A DNA stretch of 64,000 bases from contig DASPPB010000080.1 of the NCBI GenBank assembly GCA_035625725.1, positions 3,736 to 67,735 on the forward strand. The letters run 5' to 3'. This DNA comes from GJ-E10 sp035625725 (GTDB taxonomy: Bacteria > Pseudomonadota > Gammaproteobacteria > Burkholderiales > Burkholderiaceae_F). A model generated the notes under the pieces. The model was not told the origin of the DNA, did no database searches, and was given only the letters and a program-made list of their open reading frames with translations. The position numbers were made by a program, and so were the translations under genes. Shown here in pieces: positions 1 through 7,294 of the stretch; within the stretch, counting starts at the first letter, position 1, and each line of letters opens with the position of its first letter.

Positions 1-142
1 TCAGGAAGATCTGTTTTCCGGCGGCGATGTTCGCGGTCACCTTGTCGCCTTCGGCGGCGTAGCAGGCACCGGACACGGTGATTACGGCAGCGGCTACCAA
101 CATCGCCGGGACGCGCCGCATCCTTTGGTTACTAACGCGCAT
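1..142 (-). CDS. Exported protein, probable c-type cytochrome (partial, 5' end only)
   Basis: Only the first 47 codons are in the window; the gene continues past base 1. The N-terminus is a signal peptide: a basic start (MRVSNQRMRRVP), a hydrophobic stretch (AMLVAAAVITVSGA) and a likely cleavage site after CYA. The mature part begins AEGDKVTANIAAGKQIF, and the GKQIF ending resembles the segment that often precedes the CxxCH motif of small cytochromes c. No haem motif is reached before the edge, so the family is an inference. It is the last gene seen in the minus-strand oxidase cluster, 130 bp after a small membrane protein, and could supply electrons to that oxidase. Confidence 0.55.
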   Translation of the reverse strand, partial: MRVSNQRMRRVPAMLVAAAVITVSGACYAAEGDKVTANIAAGKQIFL

Positions 143-271
143 TGATTTCCCCTCTTCCCAGATTGAATTTATTCCCAAGCTCGCGCACGCGGCAACCGGA
201 ACCGTTCGGCTCGCGTGCGGACACTCGAGCCGGCATGTTCGGTGGCAAAACGCTCCCCGTTCCCGTCTGAT

Positions 272-379
272 TCAGTTCTTCTTGCTAAACAAAATGGCAA
301 GCAGGACCAGGATGAACGCAAACCAAACCCCGTACATCGTCAGCACTTGCTGTGTGGTCGTATCGGTTTCGAACAACAT
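272..379 (-). CDS. Small single-helix membrane protein, CcoQ/FixQ-like
   Basis: A 35-residue protein with a short polar N-terminus (MLFETDTTTQQVLTMYG) followed by one hydrophobic helix (VWFAFILVLLAILF) and a basic end (SKKN). This size and layout resemble CcoQ/FixQ, the small stabilising subunit of cbb3 oxidases, although the sequence is too short for firm assignment. It lies 44 bp downstream of another one-helix protein in the minus-strand oxidase cluster. It is below common gene-finder length limits and easy to miss in annotation. Confidence 0.6.
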   Translation of the reverse strand: MLFETDTTTQQVLTMYGVWFAFILVLLAILFSKKN

Positions 380-423
380 ATTGGTATCTCGCTTTCTGTA
401 AATCCGGCGATGCGAATCTTGCG

Positions 424-549
424 TCAGAACTTGACATGCGGCTTGTTCTTGTCGAACTTGTCGACGAAGAAGCTGTAGACCGCGGGCGCGAGAAACGCCA
501 ACAAGCAGATGCAAAACAGAACCAGAGGTGGATTGTCAACTTCGAGCAT
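424..549 (-). CDS. Small single-helix membrane protein of the oxidase cluster
   Basis: A 41-residue protein: acidic N-terminus (MLEVDNPP), one hydrophobic helix (LVLFCICLLAFLAPAVYSFF) and a charged tail rich in lysine and aspartate (VDKFDKNKPHVKF). I do not recognise a named family. It lies between the 214-residue two-helix protein and the CcoQ-like protein, in the same direction and closely spaced. A role as an accessory oxidase subunit is inferred from position only. Confidence 0.55.
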   Translation of the reverse strand: MLEVDNPPLVLFCICLLAFLAPAVYSFFVDKFDKNKPHVKF

Positions 550-624
550 GAGTCACTCCGTTTTCGGTGTAATGGGGCCCGGGTCGCAAGCGCTCAGGCC
601 ACGGATTCGGGGGTCGGTCGCGCT

Positions 625-1269
625 TTAGTGGTCCTTGGCGTGTGTCGGCTGCCAGGTGCTCGGCGGCAGGCGCTTGATCGCGATCGTCACCCCGGTAAAG
701 AAGAACAGGATGAAGAAAATGTCGATCGTGTAGCCTCTGTCCCACCAGGGTTGCTTACGCTCCGGACGCAATCCGCCCTGCCCGTCGGAGATCTTGTTTC
801 CTTCGAAGTTCGCCATCACCACGCGATCGCCGACGATGTTGTACTCCTGCAGGTCCGCACCCTTGGTCTGAAGCGCCTCGATCTGCGGCGCGATGATGCG
901 CAGGTCATTCATCGTGAGCGGGTGGCGCTCGAGCAGCGCGTCGTACTTGCCGCCCTCGGCCCCCTTGTTCATCTTCACGATCTCAGCCATTGCCGCGCCG
1001 TCATCCTGGATCGCCTGGATCTTCGGATCGTGCATCGACTTCACATAGCCCGCGTAGATGGCGGCGTTGGGCCGCTGTCCCCACAACGGGAAGGTGATCG
1101 CAAAAGCGGTCAGGATCGTCAAGATCAGCAGCGCCACGATGGGCTGCGGGACACGGTTGTTATCCTCGGTAATTCCTCCGAGGCTCTCAGCTTCCCATAG
1201 CGCGGTCGCCTTTTTGTTCAGCGGCTCGTCGCTCAAGGTCTCGAGCGGGCGGTCCATCGTAAATGCCAT
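625..1269 (-). CDS. Two-helix membrane protein without haem motif, in the CcoP position of the oxidase cluster
   Basis: A 214-residue protein directly downstream of ccoO, where ccoP would normally follow. It has a soluble N-terminus, a first helix near residues 43-63 (PIVALLILTILTAFAITFPL), a hydrophilic region of roughly 115 residues, and a second helix near 180-197 (IDIFFILFFFTGVTIAI). It contains no CxxCH motif and no cysteine at all in the translated sequence, so it cannot carry covalent haem c. The middle region is rich in charged residues and is not a domain I recognise. It may be a structural subunit that substitutes for the CcoP anchor, or an assembly factor. The gene itself is certain from length and context; the function is unknown. 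Confidence 0.8.
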   Translation of the reverse strand: MAFTMDRPLETLSDEPLNKKATALWEAESLGGITEDNNRVPQPIVALLILTILTAFAITFPLWGQRPNAAIYAGYVKSMHDPKIQAIQDDGAAMAEIVKMNKGAEGGKYDALLERHPLTMNDLRIIAPQIEALQTKGADLQEYNIVGDRVVMANFEGNKISDGQGGLRPERKQPWWDRGYTIDIFFILFFFTGVTIAIKRLPPSTWQPTHAKDH

Positions 1270-1319
1270 GCTTTTCTCCCTGCTAGCCTAAGTTTGGTGT
1301 CTGTCGCAGACCGAGCGCG

Positions 1320-2273
1320 TTACTTCAAACCGATGATGAAGTCGATGAGGTAACGGATCTCCGAATCCTTGGCGTACTGCGGCACTTCGGGCGGCAGCAC
1401 GCGCCGGCCCTCGTGGTAATCGAGATACTCCGCGCGCCACTTGTCATAGTCGATCTTCTTGCCGCTGGCGTCGACCTCACCCCACAGATAATCGAAGCGC
1501 GGCATGATCGAGTGCGGTTGCACCAAGCGCGGATTGAAGAAGTGCAGCATCATCCACTCGCGCGAACTGTTGCGCGAGCCCACGTGCAGCAGATCAGGAG
1601 CCTTGCGGTCGGAGCCAAACGCCGTGGGTGACTCGCCGTTGAAGTCCCCCAGCGCGGGCGGGGCTCCGAACACCTGCCAGTCCTGCGTTTCTTCAGGCAG
1701 CAGCGTGTGGCACCACCAGCAGCCTTCGCGCACGAACATGGTCTTGCCGGCACCGGCATGCGACACATCCTCGTCCTTGGCCGCACCCAGCACGTCCGCC
1801 GGCGTCCAGCCCTTGGTTGCCGTGAGGTTCTCGACGTACGCGTAGTCCTTGCCGTTTAAGGTTCCGCGCCCGATGCTAAAAACCGCACCCGAACCCTTGT
1901 TGGCCTCGCCGATGCGCCCCTGGCTCTCGCTCAGCGCGCGAACCGCGTCGCCCAACGTCACCGGATGCAGGATGCCACTGGGAAACGACGTTCCGGGGTT
2001 ATAGACGTAGACATAACGAGCCGACTCCAGAGGTGCATTGGTCTTCGGATCGTTATGCACCAGCACCTTGAGCGGCTTGTTCTTGCCCAGCATGAACGGA
2101 TCGTCCACGTTAAAGCCCGTCTCGCGCCCGGCGGTCAGCTGCTTGTCGATCGCGATCTCGGTCGCGCCGACTTGCCGGATGTCCAGCGTCGGCATGACCA
2201 GGGTGATGAACATGGAACTCGCCAGCGAGATGCCGAACATTCTCGCGCCAATTTTGTATTCCCGGAACGCCAT
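1320..2273 (-). CDS. ccoO: cbb3-type cytochrome c oxidase subunit II, enlarged CcoO
   Basis: Membrane-anchored mono-haem cytochrome c subunit that passes electrons to the catalytic subunit. The N-terminal anchor is near residues 11-28. The haem motif is EGCWWCHTLLPEE (C185, C188, H189), and the axial methionine lies in HSIMPRF (M257), followed by a CcoO-like GSDRKAPDLLHVGSR context. At 317 residues it is about 100 longer than the usual CcoO; the extra sequence (about residues 45-170) sits between the membrane anchor and the haem domain. It follows ccoN by 35 bp. The CcoO assignment is firm from the haem region; the role of the insertion is unknown. Confidence 0.88.
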   Translation of the reverse strand: MAFREYKIGARMFGISLASSMFITLVMPTLDIRQVGATEIAIDKQLTAGRETGFNVDDPFMLGKNKPLKVLVHNDPKTNAPLESARYVYVYNPGTSFPSGILHPVTLGDAVRALSESQGRIGEANKGSGAVFSIGRGTLNGKDYAYVENLTATKGWTPADVLGAAKDEDVSHAGAGKTMFVREGCWWCHTLLPEETQDWQVFGAPPALGDFNGESPTAFGSDRKAPDLLHVGSRNSSREWMMLHFFNPRLVQPHSIMPRFDYLWGEVDASGKKIDYDKWRAEYLDYHEGRRVLPPEVPQYAKDSEIRYLIDFIIGLK

Positions 2274-2308
2274 TTTGGCTCCTCTCCGCCAGTTACCCAG
2301 TTACCTTC

Positions 2309-3718
2309 TTATCGCTCGTAGGCAAGCTCATGCGGCATGCGCCCTGCGGGAACAACGGTTCCCTCGCGCGCCGTAAGCCACATGTTGATCAGCCACAGGA
2401 TGTTGCCGGTAAACACCATCGTGCCACCGATCCAGCGGGCGATCATGTACGGGTGCTCGGCGATGACGACATCGATATACGGCACTTCGTAGATCTTGCC
2501 CGCACCTTGGATCAGGCCGGCAATGGTCATCGAAACCCAGTAGATCGTGAAGCCGATCAGCAGCATCCAGAAATGCACGTTGCCCAGTGTCAGCGAATAG
2601 AGCTTGCGGCGCATGATCGTCTGCATGCCGAAGTAGACGGCCGCCGCTTCAAGGAACGTCGAAAACCCGAGCAAGGCGAGGTGGGCATGCGCAACGATCC
2701 AGCCCGTGCCGTGGATATACCAGTTGATCGCGCGGGTCTGCTGGAAGCCGCCTTGCATGTTGAGCGGAATGGCCATCAGCACGCCGGTGATCGTGAAGCG
2801 CACTTCCAGGTTCTCGACGAACATGTACCACTTGCCCTGCATCGTGAGCAGCAGGTTCGACACGAAGGCAATGGCCGGCACCAGAATCAGCACGCCTTCC
2901 ACCGAGGCGAAGGATTTGAGCCACTCGGGCAGCGGCGCCGACATCAGGTGGTGTGCCGCCGGCGTGGAATAAAACACCACGACCGACCAGAAATGCAGGT
3001 GTCCGATGCGGTGTGAATACAGCGGATTGCCCGTTACCTTCGGAATCGTGTAGTACGCGATGGCCGCGGCCACGGGTGTAATCCACAGTCCGAGCACGTT
3101 GTGCGCGAACCACCAGGTGAGGTAGCCCTCGGTCAGACCCGTCAGGTGGAAAAACTCAGGCGAGTTGCCCACGATGAAGACGATTGCGACCATGAACACC
3201 GCAGACGCAAAGAACCAGTTCGAGGTGTAGATGCCCTGCGTGCGCCGCTTGATGACCGTCATCCACACGTTGATACCGAGGGGAACGGCCATGAAAACCG
3301 CGATGTACAGGTCAATGAACCAGGGGAAATCCGAGTACTCGCGACCCGAGGTGATACCCGCCCACAGGACGGTGAGCCCCAGGGTCAAGCCCAGGTTCCA
3401 GAGGAAGCAGTTCCACACGCCCAGCTTTTCGGACCAGAGCTTGGTGTTGCCCAAGGCCGGCGTGATGTACATGAAGGCCATCGCGAAGGCCATCGAGATC
3501 CAGCCAAAGATCACGGCGTGGACGTGCACCTGGCGCATGTGCCCGAATGCGAACCACTCGTTGCCGCTAACCATGTCCGGAAACGCCAGCTTGGAGGCGT
3601 TGAACGAACCGAGCCCGGTGCCAATCACGAACCAGACGATCGACGAGAAACCGAAGAACAGGGCCGCGGTTCCGCTCGGGATGTCCTCCTCGCGAGCAAA
3701 CATATACTTGAACATCAT
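2309..3718 (-). CDS. ccoN: cbb3-type (C-family) haem-copper oxidase subunit I, divergent CcoN
   Basis: Catalytic membrane subunit that reduces O2 at a haem b3-CuB centre. The 469-residue protein keeps the expected ligands: H65 (GHMRQVHVHAVIFG) and H346 for the low-spin haem, H344 (IVAHAHLALLGF) for haem b3, and H206 (WWFAHN) plus H256/H257 (AAHHL) for CuB. Y250 lies six residues before the HH pair, as the cross-linked tyrosine does in cbb3 enzymes. The protein is clearly divergent from textbook CcoN, for example AHAHLALLG where GHVHSGALG is usual. A NO-reductase activity cannot be excluded from sequence alone, but the HHL and CcoO context favours an oxidase. Confidence 0.9.
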   Translation of the reverse strand: MMFKYMFAREEDIPSGTAALFFGFSSIVWFVIGTGLGSFNASKLAFPDMVSGNEWFAFGHMRQVHVHAVIFGWISMAFAMAFMYITPALGNTKLWSEKLGVWNCFLWNLGLTLGLTVLWAGITSGREYSDFPWFIDLYIAVFMAVPLGINVWMTVIKRRTQGIYTSNWFFASAVFMVAIVFIVGNSPEFFHLTGLTEGYLTWWFAHNVLGLWITPVAAAIAYYTIPKVTGNPLYSHRIGHLHFWSVVVFYSTPAAHHLMSAPLPEWLKSFASVEGVLILVPAIAFVSNLLLTMQGKWYMFVENLEVRFTITGVLMAIPLNMQGGFQQTRAINWYIHGTGWIVAHAHLALLGFSTFLEAAAVYFGMQTIMRRKLYSLTLGNVHFWMLLIGFTIYWVSMTIAGLIQGAGKIYEVPYIDVVIAEHPYMIARWIGGTMVFTGNILWLINMWLTAREGTVVPAGRMPHELAYER

Positions 3719-3760
3719 TTTCTCCTTGCCTGTTACCGAAGAACGCGCTTCAAACTAGCC

Positions 3761-3862
3761 TCATTGGCTCTGAATCCGTTTCTTCGGAGTCAGGATGTAA
3801 TACGACAAAAGCATGCTGGAGAACGCAAGCGCGACTCCCAAAAGACCGGCGACGAGTGCCAT
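3761..3862 (-). CDS. Small single-helix membrane protein upstream of ccoN
   Basis: A 33-residue protein made almost entirely of one hydrophobic helix (ALVAGLLGVALAFSSMLLSY) with a basic C-terminus (TPKKRIQSQ). It is read in the same direction as ccoN, about 42 bp upstream of it. Very small one-helix subunits are known in cbb3 oxidases (CcoQ, CcoM), and this could be an analogue. The assignment rests on size, topology and position only. An overlapping longer frame in the same place looks like a shadow. Confidence 0.5.
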   Translation of the reverse strand: MALVAGLLGVALAFSSMLLSYYILTPKKRIQSQ

Positions 3863-3942
3863 GGTTTGTTATCCCTTTGACCAGACCGTATATCGAAACG
3901 TACAAGCGAATTGTTCGCGTGAACCCCAACCACCCGTGCCGC

Positions 3943-4224
3943 CTAGCGGCGCGTGGCGCGCTCCAACGCATCGTGCTGGGTCAAGCCGACAACCAGAATG
4001 CCGACGAACGCAATGCCAAAGATGATCATGGCCCAGTCGATAAAGCCGGTAAACGTCGCTGGGTCATATGCGCTTTTGTAGATCCCGCCCCAATTTTCGA
4101 ACCCGCCGCGACCCAGAAGGCACATCATCGCAGCCCCGAAGACGCTGCCATTGCCCATGCCTGTGAGCATGCCGCCGATCAGGATTGCCCAAAAGGACTT
4201 GCTCGTAATCGACTTACCTTCCAT
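3943..4224 (-). CDS. Two-helix membrane protein at the head of the oxidase cluster
   Basis: A 93-residue protein. The start at 4224 (MEGKSITSKSF) is preceded by a purine-rich GGGGGAAGT ribosome site; a longer frame upstream has no such support. Two hydrophobic segments are visible: AILIGGMLTGMGNGSVFGAAM near residues 13-33 and a C-terminal one (FIDWAMIIFGIAFVGILVVGL). The loop between them contains aromatic and glycine residues. I do not recognise the family. It is the first gene of the minus-strand oxidase series and probably belongs to the same transcript. Confidence 0.6.
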   Translation of the reverse strand: MEGKSITSKSFWAILIGGMLTGMGNGSVFGAAMMCLLGRGGFENWGGIYKSAYDPATFTGFIDWAMIIFGIAFVGILVVGLTQHDALERATRR

Positions 4225-4848
4225 TACTTCCCCCTTGACCGGAAATTGAACGCGCCCCAAGCGGGCATGCGAACGCCATGCCGAAAGCCAATTCGAAATC
4301 GGTATAGCTGAACTAATGTCCCCAAAATGCCGACCACCAAAGCCCACTTTGCAATCGGCGCGCCCTCATAGAACCTGGGGCACCTGCTTTTTGCTTCTTA
4401 TTGCCCCTGAGCGCGTCGCGAATGATAGGTAGTGCAAATTCGTGCTGTCAAGCGCATCAGGCGTGTTCTCGCAGCGCAGCATCGAAAAAAATTCAACCTC
4501 GCCATTCGACGTCGCACTCCCCGTGAAAACTCGCGAGATGCTGCATGACGCGTATATGGTGTTGCTCAACTGCGCCGAGCGCACACTGCTCATTTGCACT
4601 CGTCACCTCTCAGGGCACTGGCCTTTTTTCGAAGCGCGGATTCTCCTGATAAAACCACCGACGGTAAAGGCTTTTCTTTGAACTTTGTGTGCTGCGTGTG
4701 CACTGAGCAACATTGCCGCTACAACGAAATGAGGTGATGATGAGAATCATTTGTATTTGTGGCTTACGGGGGCACGGTTCTACCGTTGGGCTACGATGAT
4801 GTATTGCACCGACGTCATGGGGCGCGGGCCTGCCCAAAGGAGATGACC
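4225..4848. other. Divergent intergenic region between the oxidase cluster and the ccoS-like gene
   Basis: About 620 bp without a supported gene. Both flanking gene sets point away from it, so it should hold promoters for both. It is less GC-rich than its neighbours, with AT runs near 4380-4500. The clearest site in it is a Fur-box-like palindrome at 4736-4754. I looked for FNR/ANR boxes of the TTGAT-N4-ATCAA type, which often control cbb3 oxidases, and saw no convincing one. Confidence 0.6.
4736..4754. promoter_or_regulatory. Fur-box-like palindrome
   Basis: The 19 bases GATGATGAGAATCATTTGT match the classical Fur operator form GATAATGAGAATCATTATC at 14 to 15 of 19 positions, including the TGAGAATCATT core. 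It lies 95 bp upstream of the ccoS-like start and within the divergent promoter region. The match was made by eye. If real, it would tie the haem-rich respiratory genes to iron status. Confidence 0.5.
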
Positions 4849-5121
4849 ATGGGATTTTTCGAATCGCTTCCCGATGGCTGGACCATCTATGTGTGGCTAA
4901 TCGCTGGCGCGCTCATCATCGTTGCCGCGATTGCCTGGATGCGCTGGGGTTTCAAAAACGAGCAGTTCGATGAGGACATCAAGTACGTCGTTTTCGGCGA
5001 AGAAGACAGGGACAAGATGAAGCCCGAGGAATTTGCCAAGGCGCAAGAAGTTATGAAAAAACAGATGGAGAGCCGTCAGCGACATTTGGCCGCGCGCGCC
5101 GCGCAAAAGAAGAGCGCCTGA
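4849..5121 (+). CDS. CcoS-like small membrane protein (cbb3 oxidase assembly)
   Basis: A 90-residue protein with one helix near residues 13-31 (VWLIAGALIIVAAIAWM), then RWGFKNEQFDEDIKYVVFGEED and a highly charged C-terminal tail. The QFD-E-acidic pattern just after the helix resembles CcoS, a small protein needed to insert cofactors into cbb3 oxidases. The tail from about residue 55 is longer than in typical CcoS and basic. The start at 4849 has a good AAAGGAG site about 7 bases upstream. It is divergent from the oxidase cluster and is followed 19 bp later by a cytochrome c gene. The CcoS assignment is probable, not certain. Confidence 0.6.
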   Translation: MGFFESLPDGWTIYVWLIAGALIIVAAIAWMRWGFKNEQFDEDIKYVVFGEEDRDKMKPEEFAKAQEVMKKQMESRQRHLAARAAQKKSA

Positions 5122-5140
5122 AGAAGCCGCCCGCAAGCGC

Positions 5141-5626
5141 GTGAAAAAGGGCGAAGTCGTCGTCCTCGGCGCAATCGGCCTGCTCGTGGCCGGCGGAGTG
5201 ATCCGCGCGGTGCTGCAAAAGCCCGGATCGCGGGATCGGGAGATCCCCTTCTACAGCACGGCACCGGCGGATCTGGCCACCTCGGCCACTGATCTCGTGC
5301 GCAAGTACTCCTGTCGCCAGTGCCACAGCCTGTGGACGACACGCGATCCCATGCAGGCGGTACCGGCACCAATGCTTGACGGCATCGGATCCTTGCGCAC
5401 CGAGGCGTGGCTCTTCGCCTATCTGTCGACGCCGAATCCGCAAAGCATTCTGCCCTCGCGTCTCAAGCCCGAGTACCGCATGCCCTCCTATGCACGCCTG
5501 TCCGAGCCCGAACGCCGCACGCTGGCAAGCTACCTGGCGAGCCTGCAGGTGAAGGACTGGTACTTGGAACAAACCCGCCGCCTCGAGCACGACAAGCTCA
5601 CCGGCGAGGAAACCGCGGAAAAATAG
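5141..5626 (+). CDS. Membrane-anchored mono-haem cytochrome c
   Basis: A 161-residue protein starting with GTG. It has an N-terminal anchor (VVVLGAIGLLVAGGVIRAVL, about residues 6-25), one haem-binding motif CRQCH (C58, C61, H62) and a likely axial methionine in EYRMPSYARL (M114). The fold after the motif (PMLDGIGSL, then LSEPERRTLASYLASL) is that of class I cytochromes c. It is probably an electron carrier for the neighbouring oxidase. It converges on ccmD with only three bases between the two stop codons. Confidence 0.82.
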   Translation: MKKGEVVVLGAIGLLVAGGVIRAVLQKPGSRDREIPFYSTAPADLATSATDLVRKYSCRQCHSLWTTRDPMQAVPAPMLDGIGSLRTEAWLFAYLSTPNPQSILPSRLKPEYRMPSYARLSEPERRTLASYLASLQVKDWYLEQTRRLEHDKLTGEETAEK

Positions 5627-5629
5627 CCG

Positions 5630-5803
5630 CTAGCTTCGGGGGCGAGCGCGCGGGGCGCGCCCCGCGCGAAGCGCGCGCGCAAGACGCAGGCGCACGGCCA
5701 CCGACTCGATGAGAACCACCAGCGCCACGACGCCATAGGCCCCCCACACGTAGCCCCCGTAGCCGCCCATGTTCAGAAACTCGCGCCAACCGCCCCAGTT
5801 CAT
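5630..5803 (-). CDS. ccmD: Haem exporter protein CcmD
   Basis: A 57-residue protein not found by length-limited gene calling. It has the CcmD pattern: an N-terminal GGWREFLNMGGYGGYVWGAYG segment (glycines and aromatics) leading into a single helix (VVALVVLIESVAV) and a very basic arginine-rich tail. CcmD holds CcmC and CcmE together and releases holo-CcmE from the CcmABC complex. Its start overlaps the ccmC stop by four bases, the usual coupled arrangement. Confidence 0.85.
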   Translation of the reverse strand: MNWGGWREFLNMGGYGGYVWGAYGVVALVVLIESVAVRLRLARALRAGRAPRARPRS

Positions 5804-6564
5804 GCGCGCTCCCGGGCAAGGGCATCAACCCACTCGGCTCCGCGCTCGCGTTCCAGGACGATGGCGCGCGCCCGTGTCAGTGCAGCGGCGATGCAGTACA
5901 TCCAAAACGCGAGCGCCATCACCAACATTGCGGCCAGCATAGGAGCCGCGATTGTGGGCGCCCGCCCCAAAGTGATGGAGGAGCCCTGGTGCAGGGAGTT
6001 CCACCACTGGACCGAAAAATAGATGATCGGCACGTTGACCACGCCAACCAGCGCCAAAACGCCGGCGGCCCGGTCGGCGCGGCGGGCGTCGTCAATCGCG
6101 TTATGCAAGGCCATGAAGCCCATGTACAAAAATAAGAGGATCAGCGTCGAGGTCATGCGCGCGTCCCAGTCCCAATACGTCCCCCAAGCGGGGCGTCCCC
6201 AAAGTGCTCCCGTCCACAGGGCCAAAAACGCCATCGTGGCGCCCGTCGGCGCAAGCGCGCTGGCCATGATCGAAGACATCCGAGTGTTGAGAATGAAACC
6301 CACGGCCGCCCAAAAGGCCATGACGACATAGACAAACATCGCCATCCAGGCCGCGGGCACGTGGACGAACATGATGCGATAGGCCTCCCCTTGCTGCGCG
6401 TCGGTGGGCGCCACGAAAAAACCCAGATACAGCCCGACGAGGGCCAGGATCGCCGCCGAAGCGGCGACGAAAGGAACCGCCTTGCCGGCGAGGCGATAGA
6501 ACTCCGGCGGCGACGCGTAGTGAAAAACGCGTAGCCGCGAAGGAGCAGAGGTCATGTCGTGCAT
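5800..6564 (-). CDS. ccmC: Haem exporter permease CcmC
   Basis: Six-helix inner-membrane protein that presents haem to CcmE during cytochrome c maturation. The signature tryptophan-rich loop is complete (GALWGRPAWGTYWDWD), and the two flanking histidines are seen in FVHVPAAWMAM and WWNSLHQGSS. From the chosen start it is 254 residues, close to the family length. An in-frame extension upstream to 6765 lies inside ccmB and is not credible; ATG at 6555 is an alternative start. It sits in ccmABCD; ccmE to ccmI are not in this window. Confidence 0.92.
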   Translation of the reverse strand: MHDMTSAPSRLRVFHYASPPEFYRLAGKAVPFVAASAAILALVGLYLGFFVAPTDAQQGEAYRIMFVHVPAAWMAMFVYVVMAFWAAVGFILNTRMSSIMASALAPTGATMAFLALWTGALWGRPAWGTYWDWDARMTSTLILLFLYMGFMALHNAIDDARRADRAAGVLALVGVVNVPIIYFSVQWWNSLHQGSSITLGRAPTIAAPMLAAMLVMALAFWMYCIAAALTRARAIVLERERGAEWVDALARERA

Positions 6565-6625
6565 GGTGGTCTGAGGAGTCGCTCCAGGACAAGCCCGCAG
6601 CGCATTCGCAAAATTTCGCGCAAGC

Positions 6626-7294
6626 TCACTCCAAGGATATCCGCAATGCCGCAACAATCGCCCAAGGCGCGAGCGCTGCCGCCGCCAGTGACAAACCGCC
6701 CAACAGCAGCAGATCCGCGGCCGCCGACAACCCGCCGGCAGTCGCGTCCACAGCGCCAGCGCCAAAGATGAGCACGGGTACGGTCAGGGGAAGCACGAGC
6801 AAGGTTACCAATACCCCACCGCCGCGCAAACCCAAAGTGAGTGCCGCGCCGACGGCCCCTAAGAGGCTCAGCGCTGGCGTGCCCAGCGCAAGGGCGGCGA
6901 CGAGCGTGCCTGTCGGCTCGACGCCCAGGTCGAACATCACCGAGATCGGGACGGCTGCCAGAGTGATCGGCGCGCCGGTCACCAGCCAATGCGCCAGGAT
7001 CTTTCCGATGACGATGACCGAGCCGGGCTGCCCGGCCAGGAACATCTGTTCGAGCGATCCGTCGGCGTAGTCCTGGGCAAACATGCGCGCCAAGGAGATG
7101 ATCGAAGCCAGCAGGGCAGCAACCCAGACCGTGCCCGCGCCAATCATGCGCAAAACGTTGCGCTCGGGCCCGACACCCAGCGGCACTATGGTCACGACAA
7201 CAAGAAAAAAAAGCAGCACGTTAACAACGTCGCTGCGCTGCCGCAGCGCGAGCAGCAGGTCCCGCCGGATCACTGCCAGCAGCGCGGAGCTCAT
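6626..7294 (-). CDS. ccmB: Haem exporter permease CcmB
   Basis: Permease subunit of the CcmAB transporter. Of the possible starts I chose 7294 because its ATG overlaps the ccmA stop (ATGA), giving 222 residues, the normal CcmB length. An early segment matches the family (ALLAVIRRDLLLALRQRSD), and about six hydrophobic helices follow, with FAQDYADGSLEQMFLAGQPG between helices two and three. CcmA and CcmB use ATP to release haem from the CcmC-CcmE complex in cytochrome c biogenesis. Confidence 0.92.
   Translation of the reverse strand: MSSALLAVIRRDLLLALRQRSDVVNVLLFFLVVVTIVPLGVGPERNVLRMIGAGTVWVAALLASIISLARMFAQDYADGSLEQMFLAGQPGSVIVIGKILAHWLVTGAPITLAAVPISVMFDLGVEPTGTLVAALALGTPALSLLGAVGAALTLGLRGGGVLVTLLVLPLTVPVLIFGAGAVDATAGGLSAAADLLLLGGLSLAAAALAPWAIVAALRISLE

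Noticed and set aside
352..1200. 282-codon plus-strand frame across the left end of the oxidase cluster
   Set aside because: It overlaps three minus-strand genes with coherent membrane topology and has no family features.
4430..4470. FNR/ANR-like box upstream of the oxidase cluster
   Set aside because: The best segment (CTGATGCGCTTGAC on the minus strand) matches only one half-site; the second half does not fit.
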